Source: Bacteroidales bacterium UBA7569 (GTDB lineage Bacteria > Bacteroidota > Bacteroidia > Bacteroidales > Paludibacteraceae). From it: a stretch of DNA of 64,000 bases. A program made the translations under genes and the position numbers. Location: positions 108,038 through 172,037 of the forward strand of contig DLLF01000036.1 of NCBI GenBank assembly GCA_002477945.1, written 5' to 3'. Shown piece by piece: positions 1 to 9,812 of this stretch (the stretch's first letter is position 1; each line of letters begins with the position of its first letter). A model generated the notes under the pieces. That model was not told the origin of the DNA. It made no database searches and worked only from the letters and a program-made list of their open reading frames with translations.

Positions 1-138
1 TTCGGGTATCACAACGGGACGCACCTGCTCCACAGGGCATGGCAGGTTCAGATAGTAACCCGAATAGTCTTTTGCCCCAAGCAGATGGACTGAGGTAATG
101 CTGCTTATGATAACGATGCTTGCAAAAATTCTTTTCAT
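1..138 (-). CDS. N-terminus of a GH28-type glycoside hydrolase (partial)
   Basis: Only the first 46 codons are present; the gene runs off the left edge. The ATG at 138-136 opens a signal-peptide-like start (MKRIFASIVIISS) followed by a stretch with DYSGYYLNLP and then VRPVVIPE. This resembles the mature N-terminus of Bacteroidota family 28 hydrolases (polygalacturonases), in which a D-Y-S-x-Y-Y-x-x-L-P motif precedes the beta-helix. It starts 25 bp after the pectate lyase stop on the same strand, so it is probably the fourth gene of the pectin operon. The family call rests on the motif and the context; the catalytic domain lies outside the window. Confidence 0.5.
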   Translation of the reverse strand, partial: MKRIFASIVIISSITSVHLLGAKDYSGYYLNLPCPVEQVRPVVIPE

Positions 139-163
139 GCTCTTTTTGTGATATTCTATCAGT

Positions 164-1624
164 TTAGTAAAGATGTTCAACGAGACTGTTCAGATAAATT
201 TCCACATTCGTATATTCCGTACTCAGGGTGTACTTGCTCCCGTCCCACACGTCGTTGGGATTCAATCCGTGTGCCGTCTCCCATTCGTCAGGCATCCCGT
301 CATGGTCTGTGTCTGTCTGTGGAACTTCTGTCTGGTAGGTCGGATAGCCTCCTGCGTCCGCGGGGGTGTCAATCAAGCCGCCCGTGCTGCCTTTCGAACC
401 TTTGCAGGTGTACGTCCCTTGCCGTACTTCTTCTGCTATACGTTCGTCAATGACATCCCTTCTGAGAGAACAACCCGCTTTCCCAAGCACGGTCTCAAAC
501 GCTTCTTGGGCGGTTTCTTCGTGACTCAGGAGTGTCATTCCGCTTGTCCAACGGGTGTCCGTCCTGACATCTTCCGTTTGTACAGTCGAACCCGACCAGT
601 TGTCTGCCGTAACTTTGTCCGAACAGGACATATAGTTCCCTTGCAGGAAGAACTTCCCTGGAATAAGCGACCCTAACTCGCTGCAGTACGAACAACGGAT
701 AGTCGGGTCTAACAGCCGCTCTTTCTTTCCCGACGACGTCGCAGGACCGGGCTTGTAGTAGTTGCCCACCATGTTTATTTTCCGTGCTTCGCCTATGCCT
801 TCCCCGCCGTAAGTGGAATTTCCACCCCAATTATACACCACGTTGTTCACATAGTCAACCGGTCCCAAGCACTTGTTGTCCTTCACATAAGAGTGATCGA
901 AGCGCGGATTCCTTGAATCATGGTGTGCTAGTAAATTATGATGGAAAGTCGCATTCCGTCCGCCCCAGATGCCCCCGTAACCATGTCTGTCTTTCGAATG
1001 TACCGACTGTCTGAGCGATTCTGTGATGAAGCAGTACTGAAGCGTGAAATCTGTATTGCCGTAACACGACACGCACTCGTCTGTACTCCACGAGAATGAA
1101 CAATGGTCTATAAGAATATCGCTTTTCCCTACGCAGGTCAATGCATCACCCTCCACGCCCTTGCTGTCCCCCACACGAAACCGTATAAAGCGGATAATGA
1201 CATTGGATGCCTTGATCACTACGGGATAGCCGGCAATGCATATCCCGTCCCCTGGAGCGGTCTGACCGGCTATTGTCACGGCTCCCTCGGTAATATCCAA
1301 CTCCCGCTCCAACCAAATGGTGCCGCTCACATCAAACACAATAATCTTCTTCCCTGGCAGTCTGAGAATATAGCGGAGCGACCCTGCATCTTCAACCTTA
1401 TCCTCTGTGGTCGTCACGTGATAAACCATACCGCCGCGTCCTCCTGTTGCATATCTGCCACCGCCTTCCGCTTCTGGAAAAGCGGGAACCTTCTCATCTG
1501 TTGAACCTCCGTTTATCGTGTTCGGCGAGCATAGACACAAGACTGTCATCAAACCGATGCAAAAGGCTCGGCTGAGAAATTCCGCAATCCTGCGAATACA
1601 ACTATGGCAATCCGTCCTGTTCAT
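164..1624 (-). CDS. Secreted pectate lyase, polysaccharide lyase family 1 type
   Basis: Predicted to cleave polygalacturonate by beta-elimination outside the cytoplasm. The 486-residue product has an N-terminal hydrophobic stretch (FCIGLMTVLCLC), then the typical start of Bacteroidota PL1 enzymes (FPEAEGGGRYATGGRGG), and parallel beta-helix motifs such as GSLRYIL, VTIAGQTAPGDG, IDHCSFSWSTDE and HHDSRNPRF, the last resembling the catalytic Arg strand. The C-terminus holds a calcium-binding DTDHDGMPDEWE motif of thrombospondin type-3 kind. ATG at 1624 is chosen over an in-frame TTG at 1636. It lies 51 bp after the susD-like stop, in the same operon. The PL1 call is strong; the substrate (homogalacturonan or rhamnogalacturonan side) is inferred from the GH28 neighbour. 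Confidence 0.87.
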   Translation of the reverse strand: MNRTDCHSCIRRIAEFLSRAFCIGLMTVLCLCSPNTINGGSTDEKVPAFPEAEGGGRYATGGRGGMVYHVTTTEDKVEDAGSLRYILRLPGKKIIVFDVSGTIWLERELDITEGAVTIAGQTAPGDGICIAGYPVVIKASNVIIRFIRFRVGDSKGVEGDALTCVGKSDILIDHCSFSWSTDECVSCYGNTDFTLQYCFITESLRQSVHSKDRHGYGGIWGGRNATFHHNLLAHHDSRNPRFDHSYVKDNKCLGPVDYVNNVVYNWGGNSTYGGEGIGEARKINMVGNYYKPGPATSSGKKERLLDPTIRCSYCSELGSLIPGKFFLQGNYMSCSDKVTADNWSGSTVQTEDVRTDTRWTSGMTLLSHEETAQEAFETVLGKAGCSLRRDVIDERIAEEVRQGTYTCKGSKGSTGGLIDTPADAGGYPTYQTEVPQTDTDHDGMPDEWETAHGLNPNDVWDGSKYTLSTEYTNVEIYLNSLVEHLY

Positions 1625-1675
1625 ACCGAAAGGCAAACAATCTAATCCGCTGCGAATATACGAATATAATTTGAT

Positions 1676-3625
1676 TTAGTAGCCGTAGTCGTTCCAAAGT
1701 GTACCGTTCGATGCATTGATGTCCACGTCAAAAATCGGCCAATAATGCCTCATGTCCACATCAACTCCCTCTGCATAGAGGTAGAATGTTTCGGGAGATA
1801 ATACACGTGCTCCCTCGTCTTCGTAAATGCTCTTGCTGATCCAACCCTGTTTCTTGTCGAATCCCGCAGGACGTTTGTCTCCTTTCCTCAGACCGATTAA
1901 CTGGTCAAATATGTACGTTGTATCTGAGGTCTGCGTCAGATCCTCGTCACTTGTCTTGTAGGTGAAATACACAGAGTCGCATCGTCCTGCAAACTCGCCC
2001 GTACCCGCATCCATATTGGCAAGACGATCCATGGTCAGTTTCAGTTGCGATCCCAATTTGTTCCAGCGCATCAAGTCATACTTACGTATGTTCTCTCCGC
2101 AAAATTCATAGGCACGTTCTGCCATCAGGTTTTCCATGTTCAGTGGTTTTGATGACAATCCCGCTCTCTCGCGTATCTTGTCAAATTGTTCTTGCGGGTT
2201 CAGTCCGTAGAGGTTCGTGGGTGCATTCCCCTCCATGCTCCCGATGGCTGCTTCGGCATACATCAACACCACATCGGCATATCTCAATACCGGCATGTCT
2301 ATTCCGTCTTCGTTGGCACTGTAACTTCGTTTCATCCATTCTACACGATATTTCCCCAAATACCAATCCTTGGCTTTCCCGAACTTCTGATACAACTTGT
2401 TTTTCTGAAGTGTACTGCCTGGAAATGCCGATGGATCGGAAGATTGCCCGGAACCATTGTCATATTCCCACTGAAATGGACATACAGTCACAGCCATACG
2501 TTTGTCATTATCTTCAAAGTCCCACAAAAAAGTGGGAACAATACGTATCATCGCCTGTACTTTCGTATCATTCTTGCCATCTCCATAGTATACCGTATTG
2601 ATCATTTTCCCTGCAACAGTTGTACTGTTTATTTTCAAACCGCACAAAGATAATACCTGCCCGCGGGCTCCGTCCAAATAGGGAATGGCCCATATAAACT
2701 CTGACTTGGAGTAGTCTGTCTCATCGGCGCAAAGTTTACGCCATATATCTTCAAAAGACGGTTCCAATTTATCTTCGTGCATGATAATTTCCGAGCAAGC
2801 CCACACTGCCTCTTGATAGACCGCCTGTCTTTCTGCCGCATCTTTGATGTTGTATTGCACCGAGCAGTCGCTTGTCCCGCCTATTGTGAAGGTGTTGGGG
2901 CGCAATGCCATGCCTGCATACATCAAGTCCATTCTTGCAAGCAAACCCAAGGCAGCGGCGCGCGAAGGACGACCGGTGTAGTTCTTGGCTTTGCCTGGAC
3001 ATTCTTCGCTCCATGGCATCAACTCGGCGGCTCTCCGCAAGTCTTTACGCAACTGCTCAAATATGACATTTCTGTCGGTCTTATATACATACAAATCATT
3101 CAGATCCTTTCCGTCAAATGATTTGAAGCATGCCGGCACATCGCCCCATAACTTCACTAATTCTAAATAACAATAACTTCGTAGGGTCAGTGCCTCTCCC
3201 AATAGATAACGTATAGTTGCATCTGTGGTGTCGCTATATTCCTCAATGCCGTCTATGGCTACATTGGCACGTTCTACGGCTGCATTCAAGTAACTCCATG
3301 GATCCTTGTGTGTCGCATCGGAAACACTACCGGTTCCTTTGCTCACGTTATATGTTGCGAGACTTCCCTTTTCTCCGGTCTGACCATTCCACTCGATGTC
3401 TGTATTCATGGCTACATAGCCGCCCACTAATCTCGCACGGTAGTTCTGCTCCCCGAATATGTTATATATTCCGCCTATGGTTTGTTCCACCATATCGGCC
3501 GACTTGAACACAGATACGTCCATTGCCGAGGGAGAGTCTGTGTCAAAAAAGTCTTTCTCACACGATGCCAGTATCACAGCAATTGCTGCAATAACAAGTT
3601 TGTATTTATAGATGTTTGCTTTCAT
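1676..3625 (-). CDS. SusD/RagB-family glycan-binding outer-membrane lipoprotein
   Basis: Surface lipoprotein that should cap the SusC-like channel and bind oligosaccharide. The N-terminus MKANIYKYKLVIAAI runs into the lipobox ILASC, giving lipidation at Cys22. The 649-residue length is within the long end of the family. TPR-like helices recur (EALTLRSYCYLELVKLWGD) and the C-terminal part has the family signature VLRYADVVLMYAEA and RERAGLSS. It starts 21 bp after the susC stop, the standard pair arrangement. Ligand specificity cannot be read from sequence, but the downstream pectate lyase suggests pectic fragments. Confidence 0.93.
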   Translation of the reverse strand: MKANIYKYKLVIAAIAVILASCEKDFFDTDSPSAMDVSVFKSADMVEQTIGGIYNIFGEQNYRARLVGGYVAMNTDIEWNGQTGEKGSLATYNVSKGTGSVSDATHKDPWSYLNAAVERANVAIDGIEEYSDTTDATIRYLLGEALTLRSYCYLELVKLWGDVPACFKSFDGKDLNDLYVYKTDRNVIFEQLRKDLRRAAELMPWSEECPGKAKNYTGRPSRAAALGLLARMDLMYAGMALRPNTFTIGGTSDCSVQYNIKDAAERQAVYQEAVWACSEIIMHEDKLEPSFEDIWRKLCADETDYSKSEFIWAIPYLDGARGQVLSLCGLKINSTTVAGKMINTVYYGDGKNDTKVQAMIRIVPTFLWDFEDNDKRMAVTVCPFQWEYDNGSGQSSDPSAFPGSTLQKNKLYQKFGKAKDWYLGKYRVEWMKRSYSANEDGIDMPVLRYADVVLMYAEAAIGSMEGNAPTNLYGLNPQEQFDKIRERAGLSSKPLNMENLMAERAYEFCGENIRKYDLMRWNKLGSQLKLTMDRLANMDAGTGEFAGRCDSVYFTYKTSDEDLTQTSDTTYIFDQLIGLRKGDKRPAGFDKKQGWISKSIYEDEGARVLSPETFYLYAEGVDVDMRHYWPIFDVDINASNGTLWNDYGY

Positions 3626-3646
3626 TGTTAATTGCGATTAAGTGAA

Positions 3647-6600
3647 TTAGAATTGTATATTCAGACCGACATTGATGCCTCTCGACTTCGGATAAGCGGA
3701 GAAGTCAACGCCTGGAGTAAGCGGGTTTTTCGAAGAACGGGTGTCCACTTCGGGATCCAAGCCTGTGTACTTCGTGGCGCAGAACAGATTGGTTCCTTGT
3801 ACAAACACACGGATTTGATTCAGGTGTACTTTCTGTAACCATACTTTGGGGAGTGTATAACCTATGGTCAGGTTCTGTAAACGGAGGAAAGAACCGTCTT
3901 CTACATCCCTGTCTGTCACTAAGTAATGCGAACGTATAGGTGAAGCATATTTTGCGCCTTTGGCGGCGTTGCTTTCGTCAAGCGCATTCGCCATGGCGGT
4001 ATAGTCATCCCCGAACAAGAGGGCCTTGCCTGCAGAGAGGGATGAAGGCATATAGGTGCCGTCGGCTGCAAACAGCGAATAACGATTGGCAAAATCCATT
4101 TCGCTGATGAGATTGCGCATACGCGATTTCTCTGTCACGGTTGTATATTCCATGTGACTGAGGTTAAGTATCTTGTTGCCCCATGAGAACGTAAAGTTCG
4201 CTGTTAAATCAAAACGACCCCATTTGTCACCGCCTACGTAGGCACTGATGTTGAAACCGCCGTTCAGTACGGGAACTGTATTCCCTAAAATAACCTTGTC
4301 TTCTTCTGTAATTTTACCATCTCCGTTTTGGTCTTTTACTTTGATGGTTCCTGGACGAATGGTAGTAGTCCAAAGATCTGGATCATATTTGACAACATCT
4401 TCTTTGAGACCCCATGAATCAGAAGAAGGAACGTATGAAACAAAATCAGATGCCGTGTAATACCCGTCTGTCTCGTATCCTAAGACATTACCGACTGGTT
4501 GTCCCACTTCCACGAGAAATTCTGCTAATGTAAGGTATTCCGAACTGCCGAAACAATTGGTTTGAGCGGACAGCGAAGTCGCATTGCCCAAATCCACCAC
4601 CATGTTCTTGTTGTAGGCAAGGTTGGCATCTACGGTCAATCCGTAACTCAGTGCTTTCGACTGATGATCCAATATCACACCTTTTACGGAAAACTCCACA
4701 CCCTTGTTCTCTGTCGAACCGATATTTTGATATTGAGCACTGTAACGGGCGGGCAAACTCTGTAAAATAATCAAGTCGCGGGTGGTGTTCCAATATAAAT
4801 CAACCGTCCCTGTTAGCCGCTCATTGAAGAATCCGAAATCCAAACCCAAATCGCGCGTAATGGTCGTCTCCCATTTCAGATGAGGGTTTTGGGCTATCTT
4901 GCCCGAACCGCCCACTATCAAGATATTGCTTGTCCCCTCGCCCATATCAATATAGGTCATCTGTTGTGAAAGGAAATCGGCATGCAAGTAACCCAAATCA
5001 ACATTGTTGTTGCCTGCCATACCGTAAGACAAACGCCATTTCATGTTGCTCAGCCAGGAAGATGCACCCTGCATCCAACTCTCGTCCGACATACGCCATG
5101 CTGCGGCAACCGATGGGAAATAACCCCATTGGTTCTCTTTCTCAAAACGGGTGGAACAGTCGGCACGGAAAGTGGCGGTCAGGTAATATCTTCCCAAGTA
5201 GTCGTAGTTTGCGCGCGCAAAGAAACTCAATTGGTTGTCCTTCGGATTGATGTAGTTCGATATTTCGGAGTATTGAGCCTGTCCCAGATAGTTGAATATC
5301 TCACCATTGACAACATCATAGTCCCCCTTGTAACCGAATCCCCATTCGGTGTTGGTCTCGCCCTTGCGCAGAATCGTTTCTTCGCCTACCAATAGCGATA
5401 CTTGGTGCTTCTTGTTGAACTTTTGTTTCCATTCCAGGGTATTGGCATTCCGCAAACGGCTTTCTCTTTCCTGCAACACTTGCAATTGGGCAGAACCGCC
5501 TGCTATGTTCGGACGACCCGTGTTCTTTGCAAAATAGGTTGTCGGACCATAGTAACGGTTGGTCTCTATCTGGCGTGAATCATAACCCAGTTCCACTTTT
5601 GCAGTGAAATGTTTGGCAAACTTATACGAGGCGTACCCGTTCATCGTCCACTTGTTATCGCCTTTGAACTTGTAGTTGTCTTTGATTGTGGTCAGCGGGT
5701 CATAGAGCGAACCGAAGGTCTCGTCCGCATCGTCGCTTATGTCTGTTCCCTTGCTCAGCAGATTCGTAGGAGTATATACAACCGCATTCCGCAAACGGCT
5801 CTCTGTCGCTGTTCCGGCATCTTTCATGGCATTCGAACCGGCACCTAACACGTCTGTACTGGTGTAGCGGGCAGTAAAGCCTAATGTAAAATTCTTGAAA
5901 GGCTTGAACTTCGCTTTCAACGACAGATTGTTGCGGGCGTAGTTCGATTGCTCCATAATAGCCTTGTCGTCCACTCGGTTGTACGACAAGGTGAAGTTCG
6001 CATTCTTGTTTCCACCGCTCACGCTCACCGACTGGTTCGAGTTGAATCCCGTCCTGCCGAATGTGGCGTCTTGCCAGTCCTGGAACGGGTGCAATTCAGG
6101 ATTCGCATACTCTTCAAGTAATGTGGCTATAGGGGTCGTCATGATTTCCTCTTCCGTGGCGGCATATTTCGTCCGGTTGTAGAGAGGATCAAAATAGGCG
6201 TTGAAGTCGCTGCGAATCTTCTTTTGTTCTTTGATGTTTTTCAGGTAGGCATACTCATATTGCATCAAGGTGAAATCCTCCACACCCATCACATCATATT
6301 TCTTGGCAATCTTTTTCCAACCCACATACCCGCTGTAGTCCACATGGAATGTCATCTTCTCCGAGTCGGTATCCGAGTCCTTTGTAGTGATGATGATAAC
6401 GCCGTTCGCACCCTGCGCACCATAGATAGCCGTGGCGGCAGCGTCTTTCAGTACGTCCATCGAGGCAATGTCGCTCGGCGCAATATCCGATATACTCGAA
6501 ACGGGAAAACCGTCCACAATATAAAGAGGGTCACTCGACTGAGTCAGAGAGGTTCCGCCGCGCACACGGATCTTCACGTCCGCATCTGGACTGCCCTCCG

Positions 6601-7054
6601 TGGTCGTTACGCTCACGCCTGCCAACTTCCCTTGCAGGGCTTCCGAAGCGGACGTAACGGGAATATCCTTCAGTTGGTCTGCCGATACCGAGGCAACGGC
6701 TGTCACCAAGTCCCGTTTCTTCGTGGTTCCGTAACCCGTTACCACCACCTCGTCCAATAACTCCGTATTCTCTTTCAGTACAACATTGATGTTGTCACTT
6801 GTAATGGCAACTTCCTGTGTCACCAGACCAATGTACGAAAAGACAAGTGTCTTTGCATCGTCAGGCACTTCCAACGTGTAATTCCCGTCAAAATCGGTAA
6901 CGGTACCCAATGTAGTACCCTTCACCATAACCGACGCGGAAATAATGGTTTCTCCGGTCCCGTCATGCACGGTACCGCGAATGGTTCTTGCTTCTGCACC
7001 GGATGTCGCGAAAAATAATATCGCCGTCAAAAAGATTGTGAATCTGTTTTGCAT
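3647..7054 (-). CDS. SusC/RagA-family TonB-dependent outer-membrane transporter
   Basis: Imports glycan fragments across the outer membrane using TonB energy. The 1135 residues show a signal peptide (FLTAILFFATSGAEA), an N-terminal carboxypeptidase-regulatory-like domain (TIRGTVHDGTGETIISASV, GTVTDFDGNYTLEVP), the SusC signature DEVVVTGYGTTKKRDL, a plug domain (LQGKLAGV, VRGGTSL, DPLYIVDGFPV, AIYGAQGANGVIIITTK) and a long beta-barrel ending in an aromatic residue (GLNIQF). It is the first gene of the pectin operon. A TAAATTTG box lies 78-85 bp upstream of the start. Confidence 0.96.
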   Translation of the reverse strand: MQNRFTIFLTAILFFATSGAEARTIRGTVHDGTGETIISASVMVKGTTLGTVTDFDGNYTLEVPDDAKTLVFSYIGLVTQEVAITSDNINVVLKENTELLDEVVVTGYGTTKKRDLVTAVASVSADQLKDIPVTSASEALQGKLAGVSVTTTEGSPDADVKIRVRGGTSLTQSSDPLYIVDGFPVSSISDIAPSDIASMDVLKDAAATAIYGAQGANGVIIITTKDSDTDSEKMTFHVDYSGYVGWKKIAKKYDVMGVEDFTLMQYEYAYLKNIKEQKKIRSDFNAYFDPLYNRTKYAATEEEIMTTPIATLLEEYANPELHPFQDWQDATFGRTGFNSNQSVSVSGGNKNANFTLSYNRVDDKAIMEQSNYARNNLSLKAKFKPFKNFTLGFTARYTSTDVLGAGSNAMKDAGTATESRLRNAVVYTPTNLLSKGTDISDDADETFGSLYDPLTTIKDNYKFKGDNKWTMNGYASYKFAKHFTAKVELGYDSRQIETNRYYGPTTYFAKNTGRPNIAGGSAQLQVLQERESRLRNANTLEWKQKFNKKHQVSLLVGEETILRKGETNTEWGFGYKGDYDVVNGEIFNYLGQAQYSEISNYINPKDNQLSFFARANYDYLGRYYLTATFRADCSTRFEKENQWGYFPSVAAAWRMSDESWMQGASSWLSNMKWRLSYGMAGNNNVDLGYLHADFLSQQMTYIDMGEGTSNILIVGGSGKIAQNPHLKWETTITRDLGLDFGFFNERLTGTVDLYWNTTRDLIILQSLPARYSAQYQNIGSTENKGVEFSVKGVILDHQSKALSYGLTVDANLAYNKNMVVDLGNATSLSAQTNCFGSSEYLTLAEFLVEVGQPVGNVLGYETDGYYTASDFVSYVPSSDSWGLKEDVVKYDPDLWTTTIRPGTIKVKDQNGDGKITEEDKVILGNTVPVLNGGFNISAYVGGDKWGRFDLTANFTFSWGNKILNLSHMEYTTVTEKSRMRNLISEMDFANRYSLFAADGTYMPSSLSAGKALLFGDDYTAMANALDESNAAKGAKYASPIRSHYLVTDRDVEDGSFLRLQNLTIGYTLPKVWLQKVHLNQIRVFVQGTNLFCATKYTGLDPEVDTRSSKNPLTPGVDFSAYPKSRGINVGLNIQF

Positions 7055-7131
7055 GTGTATTAAATTTGTTTGTTCTGTAGTTTAAGTAAAGAGAGGGCAG
7101 TGCCAATCCTATGGACACATTTCTCACGCTG

Positions 7132-7139
7132 CAAATTTA
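7132..7139 (-). promoter_or_regulatory. Possible -7 box of the pectin PUL promoter
   Basis: On the minus strand the bases read TAAATTTG, matching TAnnTTTG. The position 20 bp further upstream reads ACA rather than TTG, so the -33 element is missing. This would fit a promoter that needs an activator, as is usual for PULs. Confidence 0.35.
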
Positions 7140-7391
7140 GACAACAAATCAACCCCCTGTGTGCATATTTTGACACAATCTGTGGATTTTGTTGCATGTC
7201 GTGTTGGTGTCATCAATCCTGTACTTCTTCCCATGCTCTTACCATCTGAAACTATCCTTGCGCAAAGTATGGATAGGAGCCGTAAAGCAGAGCAATATCC
7301 CGTGCTGCGAATCGTATTAGTGCTTGTTCAGTGCTATCTTTCGGTTCTCTTGTGAGTGGCTTATAGTTAATAGACCGTTTCTCTCTTCCTA

Positions 7392-7435
7392 CGACCCCTC
7401 ATCGACCCCTGACCGACCCCTGACCGACCTCTCAC
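7392..7435 (+). repeat. 11-bp tandem repeat, four units
   Basis: Four consecutive 11-mers: CGACCCCTCAT, CGACCCCTGAC, CGACCCCTGAC, CGACCTCTCAC. This is the first of seven intergenic sites in the window with the same unit and orientation. Confidence 0.9.
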
Positions 7436-7460
7436 TGGGGACGCGTACGCCCCGTCCGCG
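7431..7460 (+). repeat. GC-rich hairpin element, copy 1
   Basis: CTCACTGGGGACGCG (7431-7445) is identical to 23204-23218. It leads into an inverted repeat CGCGTACG (7442-7449) / CGTCCGCG (7453-7460) with one mismatch. It directly follows the 11-bp repeat and resembles a REP-like hairpin. Confidence 0.6.
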
Positions 7461-7530
7461 GTTTTTCATGGCTCTTTCATGGACTTTAATGGAGACAAAA
7501 GCAGTCCCTTAACGGAGAAAATTAACGGTC

Positions 7531-7607
7531 AATTATATGGTAATTAACGGAGAACAAGGAGTAACGATGTGCTTTTTACGGCTAATTATACGGTAATTAA
7601 CGGCGAA
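7531..7607 (+). repeat. A+T-rich 24-bp direct repeat, two copies
   Basis: Positions 7531-7554 and 7584-7607 match at 22 of 24 bases; both contain GGTAATTAACGG. A partial relative, AATTAACGG, lies at 7520-7528, and a looser relative lies upstream of yicC at 56951-56981. Confidence 0.65.
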
Positions 7608-7732
7608 TAAAGTGGTAATTGGCGGCATCCCAACGTCTCGGCAACAGCGTTTGACGGCGTAAAAGCAATATCGGTTGGCAGAAACCGCAAATCGGATCGG
7701 AACAAACTCTTTCCTGTTCCGTGAAAATATAC

Positions 7733-7740
7733 TACCTTTG
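7733..7740 (+). promoter_or_regulatory. -7 box of the topB promoter
   Basis: TACCTTTG matches the Bacteroidota -7 consensus TAnnTTTG. The position 20 bp upstream reads TTT (7710-7712), one base off TTG. The ATG follows four bases later, so the transcript should start at or almost at the start codon. Confidence 0.6.
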
Positions 7741-7744
7741 TACT

Positions 7745-9811
7745 ATGATTGTTTGTATAGCGGAAAAACCTTCTGTCGGGCGCGATATAGCCAAAGTCTT
7801 GGGCGCAAACACGGCGCGCGACGGATATATGGAAGGAAACGGGTATTATGTAACGTGGACTTTCGGGCATCTCTGTGCCCTATTTGATCCTGACGAATAC
7901 GATGAGCGGTGGAAGCAGTGGAACCTGTCCTCGCTGCCCATGATTCCGCAGCGTTTTGCCATTAAGGTCACCGACGACAAAGGCATCCAAAAACAGTTCA
8001 ACACCATCCGGCAACTCATAGCACAGGCGGACGAGGTGATCAATTGCGGGGATGCGGGGCAGGAAGGAGAACTCATACAGCGTTGGGTGCAGCAGAAAGC
8101 GGGATGCAAATGTCCGGTGCGCCGTCTTTGGATATCGTCCCTTACCACGGAGGCGATACAGGAAGGTTTCCGGCAGTTGAAACCGCAGTCCGACTACCGG
8201 CATCTCTACGAGGCAGGACTTATGCGGGCAATTGGCGATTGGTTGCTTGGTATGAATGCAACGCGTGCCTATACATTGCGCTATCGGAGCGAAAATAGGC
8301 AGGTACTTTCCATCGGGCGGGTGCAAACGCCCACTTTGGCACTTATCGTCAACCGGCAGAGACAGATAGAGCATTTTGTACCGAAAACCTATTGGGAACT
8401 GAAGACAAATTACCGCAACACCCTCTTTTCTGCCATAGTCCGTAAGACGGATGAAGAACTGGCGGAGATGTTGGATAAACTCAAGCAACAGCAGCAGAAA
8501 AAACAGAAAGCAACCTCTCTTCCGACTATGGAGGACCTGCAACGGAAAAATGTAGGTATAGAGGCGGTAGCAAGTGCCGTGCAAGGAGAACAATGGGTAA
8601 AGCGGCTGACGGGACAGCCTTTCACGGTCAAGACCGTCGAGAAAAAGAAATCCAATGAGGCGGCGCCGCGGCTCTTCGACCTGACAAGTCTGCAGGTGGA
8701 ATGTAACAAGCGTTTCTCCTGTTCTGCCGACGAAACGCTCCGTCTGGTGCAATCCCTCTATGAGAAAAAGGTCACTACCTATCCCCGTGTTGATACCACC
8801 TTCCTGAGTGAAGACATCTACCCCAAGTGCGGGAGCATCCTCAAAGGTATCGAACCTTACTTCAAGGCACAAATCGATCCTTTGCACGGGAAACCGCTGC
8901 GCAAATCCAAGAAAGTGTTCGACAATGGCAAGGTCACCGACCACCATGCCATAATTCCGACAGGGCAGGCTCCGAACAATCTCACGGAGCAGGAAAGAAA
9001 AGTGTTTGAGTGTATCGCGCTACGGTTTATAGCGTCTTTCTATCCCGAGTGCGAGGTCTCCACAACTACGGTAACAGGTGTCGTCTTGGCTTCGGATAAT
9101 GGAGAGGAAGTCCTCTTCCGTACAACCGGCAGGCAAATAATTTCTCCGGGTTGGCGCTCCGTATTCGGAAAAGAACGTACCGGTGCAGTCTCAACTGTCG
9201 GAGAGGATGGAAACGGTGAGGAGACGGAAAACAAAGGGGAAGACACGGCGTCTTTGCCCGACTTCACGAAAGGGGAGAGTGGGGAGCAGCAGCCGAGTCT
9301 CACCGAAAAACAAACCGCTCCGCCTAAGTATTTCACGGAGGCTACTTTGCTGCGCGCAATGGAGACGGCAGGCAAAACGGTGGACGATGACGAATTGCGC
9401 GATGCACTCAAGGATAATGGTATCGGACGCCCGAGTACACGTGCCGCCATTATCGAGAAACTTTTCCAACGGCGGTATATAGTCCGTTCGGGGAAAAGCA
9501 TCAAAGCGACACCTGTAGGAGTCTCGTTGATTCAGACTATCCATTTCCCCCTGCTCAAGAGTGCGGAACTTACCGGACAATGGGAGAAAAAACTCCGTCA
9601 GATAGAACGGGGTGACTACGAAGCACCGCTCTTCTTGGACGAACTGAAACAACTGACTACGGAGATCGTACGCGAAGTCAAAGCCGACAAGGCGGGGATG
9701 CTCTGTCCCGCTTGCAGGAAGGGAACAATCATTCGCGGAAAAACCGCCTATGGATGCTCACGCTGGCGCGAAGGGTGCAACTACCGCGAACCTCTCAACC
9801 AATTAGCCTGA
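7745..9811 (+). CDS. topB: DNA topoisomerase III
   Basis: Type IA topoisomerase that breaks and passes single DNA strands, used in decatenation and recombination. The 688 residues show the Toprim start IVCIAEKPSVGRDIAKVLGA, the acidic Toprim motif CGDAGQEGELIQRW of Bacteroidota TopB, the domain motif LSIGRVQTPTLALIV, the active-site segment TYPRVDTTFL with Tyr346 as likely nucleophile, and the late motif GIGRPSTRAAIIEKLFQR. A C-terminal zinc ribbon follows (CPACRKG and CSRWREGC). The start is taken at 7745 because the -7 promoter box at 7733-7740 lies inside the longer in-frame extension from 7721. It stands alone; no conjugation genes are nearby, so a chromosomal copy is likely although TopB also occurs on Bacteroidota conjugative elements. 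Confidence 0.95.
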   Translation: MIVCIAEKPSVGRDIAKVLGANTARDGYMEGNGYYVTWTFGHLCALFDPDEYDERWKQWNLSSLPMIPQRFAIKVTDDKGIQKQFNTIRQLIAQADEVINCGDAGQEGELIQRWVQQKAGCKCPVRRLWISSLTTEAIQEGFRQLKPQSDYRHLYEAGLMRAIGDWLLGMNATRAYTLRYRSENRQVLSIGRVQTPTLALIVNRQRQIEHFVPKTYWELKTNYRNTLFSAIVRKTDEELAEMLDKLKQQQQKKQKATSLPTMEDLQRKNVGIEAVASAVQGEQWVKRLTGQPFTVKTVEKKKSNEAAPRLFDLTSLQVECNKRFSCSADETLRLVQSLYEKKVTTYPRVDTTFLSEDIYPKCGSILKGIEPYFKAQIDPLHGKPLRKSKKVFDNGKVTDHHAIIPTGQAPNNLTEQERKVFECIALRFIASFYPECEVSTTTVTGVVLASDNGEEVLFRTTGRQIISPGWRSVFGKERTGAVSTVGEDGNGEETENKGEDTASLPDFTKGESGEQQPSLTEKQTAPPKYFTEATLLRAMETAGKTVDDDELRDALKDNGIGRPSTRAAIIEKLFQRRYIVRSGKSIKATPVGVSLIQTIHFPLLKSAELTGQWEKKLRQIERGDYEAPLFLDELKQLTTEIVREVKADKAGMLCPACRKGTIIRGKTAYGCSRWREGCNYREPLNQLA

Positions 9812-9812
9812 T

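Larger units (their letters stand above)
7055..7744. other. Divergent intergenic region between susC-like gene and topB
   Basis: No credible gene is seen in these 690 bp. The stretch holds the start regions of two divergent genes, a four-unit 11-bp tandem repeat, a GC hairpin, two copies of an A+T-rich 24-bp repeat and a topB promoter. Short reading frames here have no recognisable protein features. Confidence 0.7.

Noticed and set aside
7392..7435. CRISPR array
   Set aside because: Units are 11 bp and directly abutting with no unique spacers; no cas genes in the window. The same applies to the other tandem arrays.
7745..9811. topB as part of a conjugative element
   Set aside because: No tra, mob or integrase genes flank it; housekeeping and PUL genes do.
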